The position numbers and the translations under genes are program-made. A stretch of 36,709 bases of DNA. It comes from an uncultured Collinsella sp. (lineage in GTDB: Bacteria > Actinomycetota > Coriobacteriia > Coriobacteriales > Coriobacteriaceae). Below the pieces are notes generated by a model, which did no database searches, was not told the DNA's origin, and saw only the letters and a list, made by a program, of their open reading frames with translations. Position 1 is the first letter of the stretch. Each line of letters opens with the position of its first letter. Shown one piece after another: positions 33,413 to 36,709 of the stretch. The DNA is taken from positions 1-36,709 of the forward strand of contig UQIE01000021.1 of NCBI GenBank assembly GCA_900541065.1, written 5' to 3'.

Positions 33413-33895
33413 ATGCCACGAACGCTCTTTATTGATGCCGACGCCTGCCCGGTCACGCGCGAGTCGATTGACTGCGCGCGGCGGGCGGGCGTCGCCGTTG
33501 TTATCGCCGGCAACAGCACGCAAAACCTGGAACGGCACATTCGCCGCGACGACCCGCGCGATGCCGAGCACGCGCGACGCGGCTTTTGGGTCACGACGCT
33601 CGACGTGAGTGTGGGCGCCGACAGCGCCGACTTTGCCATTGTCGAACGCCTGCAGGCGGGCGACGTGGTCGTGACGCAGGACATTGGCTTGGCGAGCATG
33701 GTGCTCGGGCGCGATGCCGCCGCCATCGGTGTGCGCGGGCGCGTCTACGACAAAGCGACCATCGACATGCAGTTGTTTATTCGCCACGAGGAAAAGAAGG
33801 TGCGTCGCGCTGGCGGTCGCACCCGCGGGCCGGCAGCCTTCACCAGCGAAGATCGCGCTCGCTTTAAACGCAACCTCACCGAGCTGCTGCGCTAA
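33413..33895 (+). CDS. YaiI/YqxD family protein (DUF188, UPF0178)
   Basis: 160-residue cytoplasmic protein with the family opening FIDADACPVTRES (6-18), a NYN/PIN-like aspartate cluster, then GADSADFAIVERLQAGDVVVTQDIGLA (about 68-94), GVRGRVYDKATID and the C-terminal GPAAFTSEDRARFKRNL. The family is thought to be nuclease-related by fold, but its role is not established. Length is standard (about 150-160). Its ATG directly abuts the TAG of the DUF308 gene with no separate ribosome-binding site, consistent with coupled translation. Hairpins follow the stop. Confidence 0.9.
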   Translation: MPRTLFIDADACPVTRESIDCARRAGVAVVIAGNSTQNLERHIRRDDPRDAEHARRGFWVTTLDVSVGADSADFAIVERLQAGDVVVTQDIGLASMVLGRDAAAIGVRGRVYDKATIDMQLFIRHEEKKVRRAGGRTRGPAAFTSEDRARFKRNLTELLR

Positions 33896-33902
33896 CCAAC
33901 GT

Positions 33903-33929
33903 AGATTTTTGGGACATGTCCGGAAATCT
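33903..33929. repeat. Inverted repeat after the YaiI/YqxD gene
   Basis: The 10-base palindrome GGACATGTCC (33912-33921) is flanked by AGATTT (33903-33908) and AAATCT (33924-33929). It starts eight bases after the stop. Confidence 0.5.
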
Positions 33930-33972
33930 GCTTTTTGCTTTGGGCGGTGTGAGCGCTCAAAATCCATGGCTC

Positions 33973-34055
33973 AACAAAAAACGGGTTTCAAAATGCCATG
34001 CGTCGCCGCATTGTGCAGGCGCCGAGCATGGCTATTTTGAAACCCGTTTTGTTAG
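33973..34055. terminator. Bidirectional terminator between convergent genes
   Basis: Stem of 17 bp (AAAACGGGTTTCAAAAT 33978-33994 with 34034-34050) extended by GCCATGC/GCATGGC with one bulged T: 24 pairs in all. T-rich tracts flank it on both strands, suiting termination of the YaiI/YqxD and metal transporter transcripts. Confidence 0.9.
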
Positions 34056-34061
34056 GCCCAC

Positions 34062-35150
34062 TTAGAGGCCGAAGGCGGATAGGATGAGGCCCCAGCCGGC
34101 ACCGATGACGTACATCATGATCAGGAACAGGACGTTTTCGCGGGCGCTGCGGTTGGTGCGGAACAGCACCAGGTAGCCCACACCGGCGGAAATGAGCGTG
34201 CCGGCGAGCATCGGCGCCAGCTGTAGCGCGCCCTCCAGGTACAGCTGCGTGATAACGACGCTAGCCGAGCAGTTGGGGATCAGGCCGACGAGTGCCGAGC
34301 CCAGGACCGCAAGCGTCTCGTTACCGCGCAGGAACTGCTCGATTGCGGACTCGCCGAACGTCTCGAGTACGGCGACCAGAATCAGCGTCACCAGAAAAAT
34401 GAATACCGAGACCTGCACGGTGTGCGAGATCGCGCTGCGGATGATCGACAGGACAGGCGTCCCTTCGTGGGAATGAGAGTGACCGTGACCATCATGGTGT
34501 TCATGTTCGCCCTCATGACCGTGATCGTGGCCATGTCCGTGTTCGTGCTCGTCCTCGTCTTCATCGCAACCGCAATGGTCGCGCTCGCACAACTCGTGGA
34601 TGTGGTCGGCGCTCACGCCCGCCTCGGCCACTTCATCAATGATGTCGCCCCCGGTATGGTCGTCGTGCGCGCAGTTCACATGAGCCGGATTGGCAGCGGT
34701 CCCCAGCACGGTACGGCGAATCGCCGCATGCGCGCGGGCATTACGACGCAGGCCGCGAATGGCGGCGTCCACGATAAAGCCCGTGATCAGCGCGATCAGT
34801 GCCTTCGAAGCCAAAAGCATCGCCATGGTCTGCACGGGCACCTGCTCGGCGAGCAACAGCGGCAGCATCTCATCGGAGGTCGAAAGGAACACCGCCACCA
34901 ACGTGCCCAAGGTCACGACACGACCGGCATACAGCGTGGCCGCCATTGCCGAAAAGCCGCACTGCGGCACCATGCCCAGCAACGAGCCAACCACGGGGCC
35001 CGCGGCACCGGCGCGCTTGATGGCCCCGTTAACGCGGTCGCCCGCGACGTGCTCCAAGGTCTCGAGGGCCAGATACGTCACCAACAAAAACGGCACCAGC
35101 GAGAGCGTGTCCTTGCCGGCGTCGAGCAGAATATCAATCAGCAAATCCAT
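34062..35150 (-). CDS. Putative 10-TM heavy-metal/manganese transporter (PF11449 type) with His-rich loop
   Basis: 362-residue membrane protein made of two related halves. Half one has GMVPQCGFSAMAATLYAGRVVTLGTLVAVFLSTSDEMLP (about 59-97) and half two has GLIPNCSASVVITQLYLEGALQLAPMLAGTLISAGVGYL (about 289-327). Between them a soluble loop (about 160-230) is extremely rich in His, Asp, Glu and Gly with a CERDHCGC motif, apt for binding divalent metal. The paired motifs fit the putative heavy-metal or arsenic/manganese exporter family PF11449. Substrate not proven. The ATG at 35150 has GAAAGG 11 bases upstream. The upstream region holds a cluster of CTAGG motifs that may be its operator. Confidence 0.82.
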   Translation of the reverse strand: MDLLIDILLDAGKDTLSLVPFLLVTYLALETLEHVAGDRVNGAIKRAGAAGPVVGSLLGMVPQCGFSAMAATLYAGRVVTLGTLVAVFLSTSDEMLPLLLAEQVPVQTMAMLLASKALIALITGFIVDAAIRGLRRNARAHAAIRRTVLGTAANPAHVNCAHDDHTGGDIIDEVAEAGVSADHIHELCERDHCGCDEDEDEHEHGHGHDHGHEGEHEHHDGHGHSHSHEGTPVLSIIRSAISHTVQVSVFIFLVTLILVAVLETFGESAIEQFLRGNETLAVLGSALVGLIPNCSASVVITQLYLEGALQLAPMLAGTLISAGVGYLVLFRTNRSARENVLFLIMMYVIGAGWGLILSAFGL

Positions 35151-35191
35151 GACGGATGGAACCTTTCATGTCTTTCGGCAGCATTGTAAAA

Positions 35192-35229
35192 GTCCTAGCG
35201 GTCAACTAGGGTATTGTAGTTGTCCTAGG
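35192..35229. promoter_or_regulatory. CCTAG/CTAGG operator-like cluster
   Basis: Three copies: CCTAG 35194-35198, CTAGG 35206-35210 and CCTAGG 35224-35229. The two GTCCTAG units are 30 bases apart, three helical turns. CAACTA-N8-TAGTTG (35203-35222) forms an inverted repeat inside it. On the minus strand a TACAAT -10 for the transporter (35184-35189) lies next to it. Confidence 0.4.
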
Positions 35230-35322
35230 CGCGATGCCAATAGTTGCCCATGGTAAACTATCATCTCGCCACATCTCAATGAACCCGAGCCGCGCGGTGC
35301 GGCCCGTCCAAGGAGCAGTTAT

Positions 35323-36291
35323 ATGAACGTTTCACAAGCACTCGAATACGAGCGCCAGCCGTTTATTCCCATGTTTATCTATGGCGATCACGGCGCCATG
35401 GAGTCCGAGCGCCAGAAGGGCGAAGAGGCCCTTAAGGTGCTCGAAACCGAGTACTTTACCGCCGAGGGCGACCCCAGCTTCGACTTTGCCACCGTGCGCG
35501 ACCTGGCTGACCGCAACCGCGACCTGTGCGACCAGATTGGCGAGGCACGCCTGCGCAACGTGACGCCCGCGACGCTTTCGCGCGGCCTGTCCGATGCCGA
35601 CACCTGCGCCGCCATCGGCAAGATGCAAAAGCGCACCGCCGCGTCCGTTATGCGCGAAATCCGCGGCGACCGCGACGCGCTCGGCGTGGCCTACGCCCGC
35701 AAGCCCATCCAGGGCACCGTGCTCGGTATCGACATCGAGACCACCGGCCGTGCACCCGAGCGCGGCTATATCATCAACGTGGGCTGGGAGATCATGGAGC
35801 TCACCAGCGACGCCGTCCCGCATGACGCCGAGGCACACTACTGCGGCCTGCCCGACATCTACCGCGGCGAGGATGTGCCACTATCGAACATCCATCACAT
35901 TACCTGGGACGACATCGACGGCAAAAAACCATTCCGCGAGAACAAGGAACTGCAGAAGCAGCTGCTCAAACTTATGAAGAAGTACCCGTACATGGCGCAT
36001 AACGCCGCGTTCGAAGACAGTTGGTTCAAGATCCACCTGGACGGTTACGCCGAGGCACGCCGCGCCGGCAAGATCATCGTCATCGACTCGCGCCAGATCT
36101 GCCGCAGCCTGGATGCCGACGTCCGCTCGCTCCCCCGCGAGTCCGCGCCCGCCGCGCTCGAGAACTGGGCGCGCCGCCGTGGCACCCTCGCCGCCGACGC
36201 CAACGAGCAGCACCTGGGCCTCGACGACACCGACCTCATGCTCCGCACGGTTCAGGCCGAGTTCAACCTCAAGAACCTATTCGCGAAATAA
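35323..36291 (+). CDS. DEDDh-type 3'-5' exonuclease family protein
   Basis: 322 residues. The C-terminal two-thirds (about 130-310) is an RNase T/DnaQ-like exonuclease. Exo I is D137 and E139 in LGIDIETTGRAPERGYIINVG, Exo II is D232 in MAHNAAFEDSWF, and Exo III is H297-x4-D302 in EQHLGLDDTD, giving the DEDDh set for two-metal hydrolysis of 3' ends. The first 130 residues are helical and match no domain I recognise, making the protein longer than a bare exonuclease domain. The target (DNA or RNA) is unknown. AAGGAG precedes the ATG at 35323, and a hairpin terminator follows. Confidence 0.9.
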   Translation: MNVSQALEYERQPFIPMFIYGDHGAMESERQKGEEALKVLETEYFTAEGDPSFDFATVRDLADRNRDLCDQIGEARLRNVTPATLSRGLSDADTCAAIGKMQKRTAASVMREIRGDRDALGVAYARKPIQGTVLGIDIETTGRAPERGYIINVGWEIMELTSDAVPHDAEAHYCGLPDIYRGEDVPLSNIHHITWDDIDGKKPFRENKELQKQLLKLMKKYPYMAHNAAFEDSWFKIHLDGYAEARRAGKIIVIDSRQICRSLDADVRSLPRESAPAALENWARRRGTLAADANEQHLGLDDTDLMLRTVQAEFNLKNLFAK

Positions 36292-36356
36292 CCGATCCAT
36301 CTGCGGGAGCGCCTGCCAGGCACAGCGCAATCCGTCTGGGCACACCGACACGCAGT
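36292..36356 (+). other. Short 3' region after the exonuclease gene
   Basis: No feature recognised before the terminator. Confidence 0.3.
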
Positions 36357-36393
36357 AAACTAGGGCGCAGCCTTATGGCTGCACCCTAGTTTT
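36357..36393 (+). terminator. Terminator after the exonuclease gene
   Basis: CTAGGG.GCAGCC (36360-36372) pairs with GGCTGC.CCCTAG (36377-36389), one mismatch, extended by AAA/TTT, with the T run at 36390-36393. Confidence 0.9.
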
Positions 36394-36709
36394 CATCAAA
36401 ACGAGCAAATACGCGTGCTTCACATAGTCGGCAGGTTGGCCCACCTACATTTTTCGAGTTGTTCGGCCAGCTGAACCACTAGTCAAGGCCCCTTGAACCG
36501 CAATCGAAGCTAAAATCGCCTTAATTTCGCAACCAAGCCCCATAAATCTACCTGAATCAATTCGAATAGGACGTTGCGATCGCACCATTTGTATAGGATA
36601 AGGCCGAATAACTCAAATTATGTTGGTGAGGCATCTGAGCGGTGGTAGCGCGCGGAGATGTGGTGTAAGAGGCGGGGCATGCCCCGCCTCTTCTCTTTCT
36701 TGAAAGGGA
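36394..36709 (+). promoter_or_regulatory. Leader of a gene beginning beyond the window
   Basis: Gene-free. It contains the palindrome TGCGATCGCA (36575-36584), a possible -10 TATAGG (36592-36597) with a poor -35, and a perfect 26-base palindrome (36667-36692, arms AAGAGGCGGGGCA) before a pyrimidine-rich tract. The window ends in GAAAGGGA, which looks like a ribosome-binding site, so the hairpin probably lies in the 5' leader of the next gene rather than at a gene's end. Confidence 0.4.

Noticed and set aside
36620..36703. 27-residue frame in the leader at the right edge
   Set aside because: No ribosome-binding site; the frame runs through the palindrome and codon use is not gene-like.

Overview
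The window is about 36.7 kb of a high-GC chromosome, densely and entirely bacterial. Gene content and layout suggest a Collinsella-like member of the Coriobacteriia (Actinomycetota). Supporting points are the high GC with many antisense shadow frames, an ATP-type PEP carboxykinase, an ACT-containing short SerA, a CarD-family regulator, and short palindromic repeats scattered after genes (the GGACAGGCA-loop hairpin, which I associate from memory with Collinsella intergenic regions). The taxonomic call is inference. I see no phage, plasmid, CRISPR or rRNA genes; it looks like core chromosome.

Layout. 0-5 kb: argS (minus), a CarD-family regulator, an HD hydrolase and proA (minus). 5-10 kb: an S33 proline-iminopeptidase-like hydrolase (plus), an elaborately folded intergenic element, then a minus-strand run of proB, pncB and a coiled-coil tail-anchored protein, headed by tRNA-Ala(CGC) with its own promoter and terminator. 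10-14 kb: a PflX-type radical SAM protein, a ~170-nt 6S-like RNA candidate, a WecA/TagO-type glycosyl-1-phosphate transferase and trpS. 14.5-21 kb, all minus: a small MGMT-family protein, DegV, MarR, a solo B3/4-domain protein, pckA and an L-lactate permease. 21-26 kb: a MOP-superfamily flippase, a cluster of short intergenic repeats, a PPP-type metallophosphatase and an NhaP2-type antiporter. 26-30.5 kb, all plus: serC, serA, an M20 peptidase and a shortened DUF1015-like protein. 30.6-36.7 kb: two tandem histidine phosphatases and a nitroreductase (minus), an HdeD-like membrane protein coupled to a YaiI/YqxD protein (plus), a PF11449-type metal transporter (minus) and a DEDDh exonuclease (plus). 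The last 418 bases end in a hairpin and a ribosome-binding site for a gene beyond the edge.

How the genes fit together. proA and proB give the two first steps of proline synthesis from glutamate, and the peptidase between them could release proline from peptides. serC and serA make serine from 3-phosphoglycerate. PEP carboxykinase and lactate permease suggest carbon entering from lactate and TCA intermediates. argS, trpS and tRNA-Ala are translation genes; WecA and the flippase suggest cell-surface polysaccharide.

Most interesting non-coding features: a nested three-helix element at 6630-6727, a 6S-like RNA at 11373-11543, three short palindromic repeat families that sit after stop codons, a TIR-bounded 123-bp MITE-like element, a DtxR-like 19-bp box before the nitroreductase, and perfect palindromes before pckA. 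Protein oddities: SerA lacks the usual catalytic glutamate, and the DUF1015-like protein is half length with its hallmark ADGHHR motif degraded.
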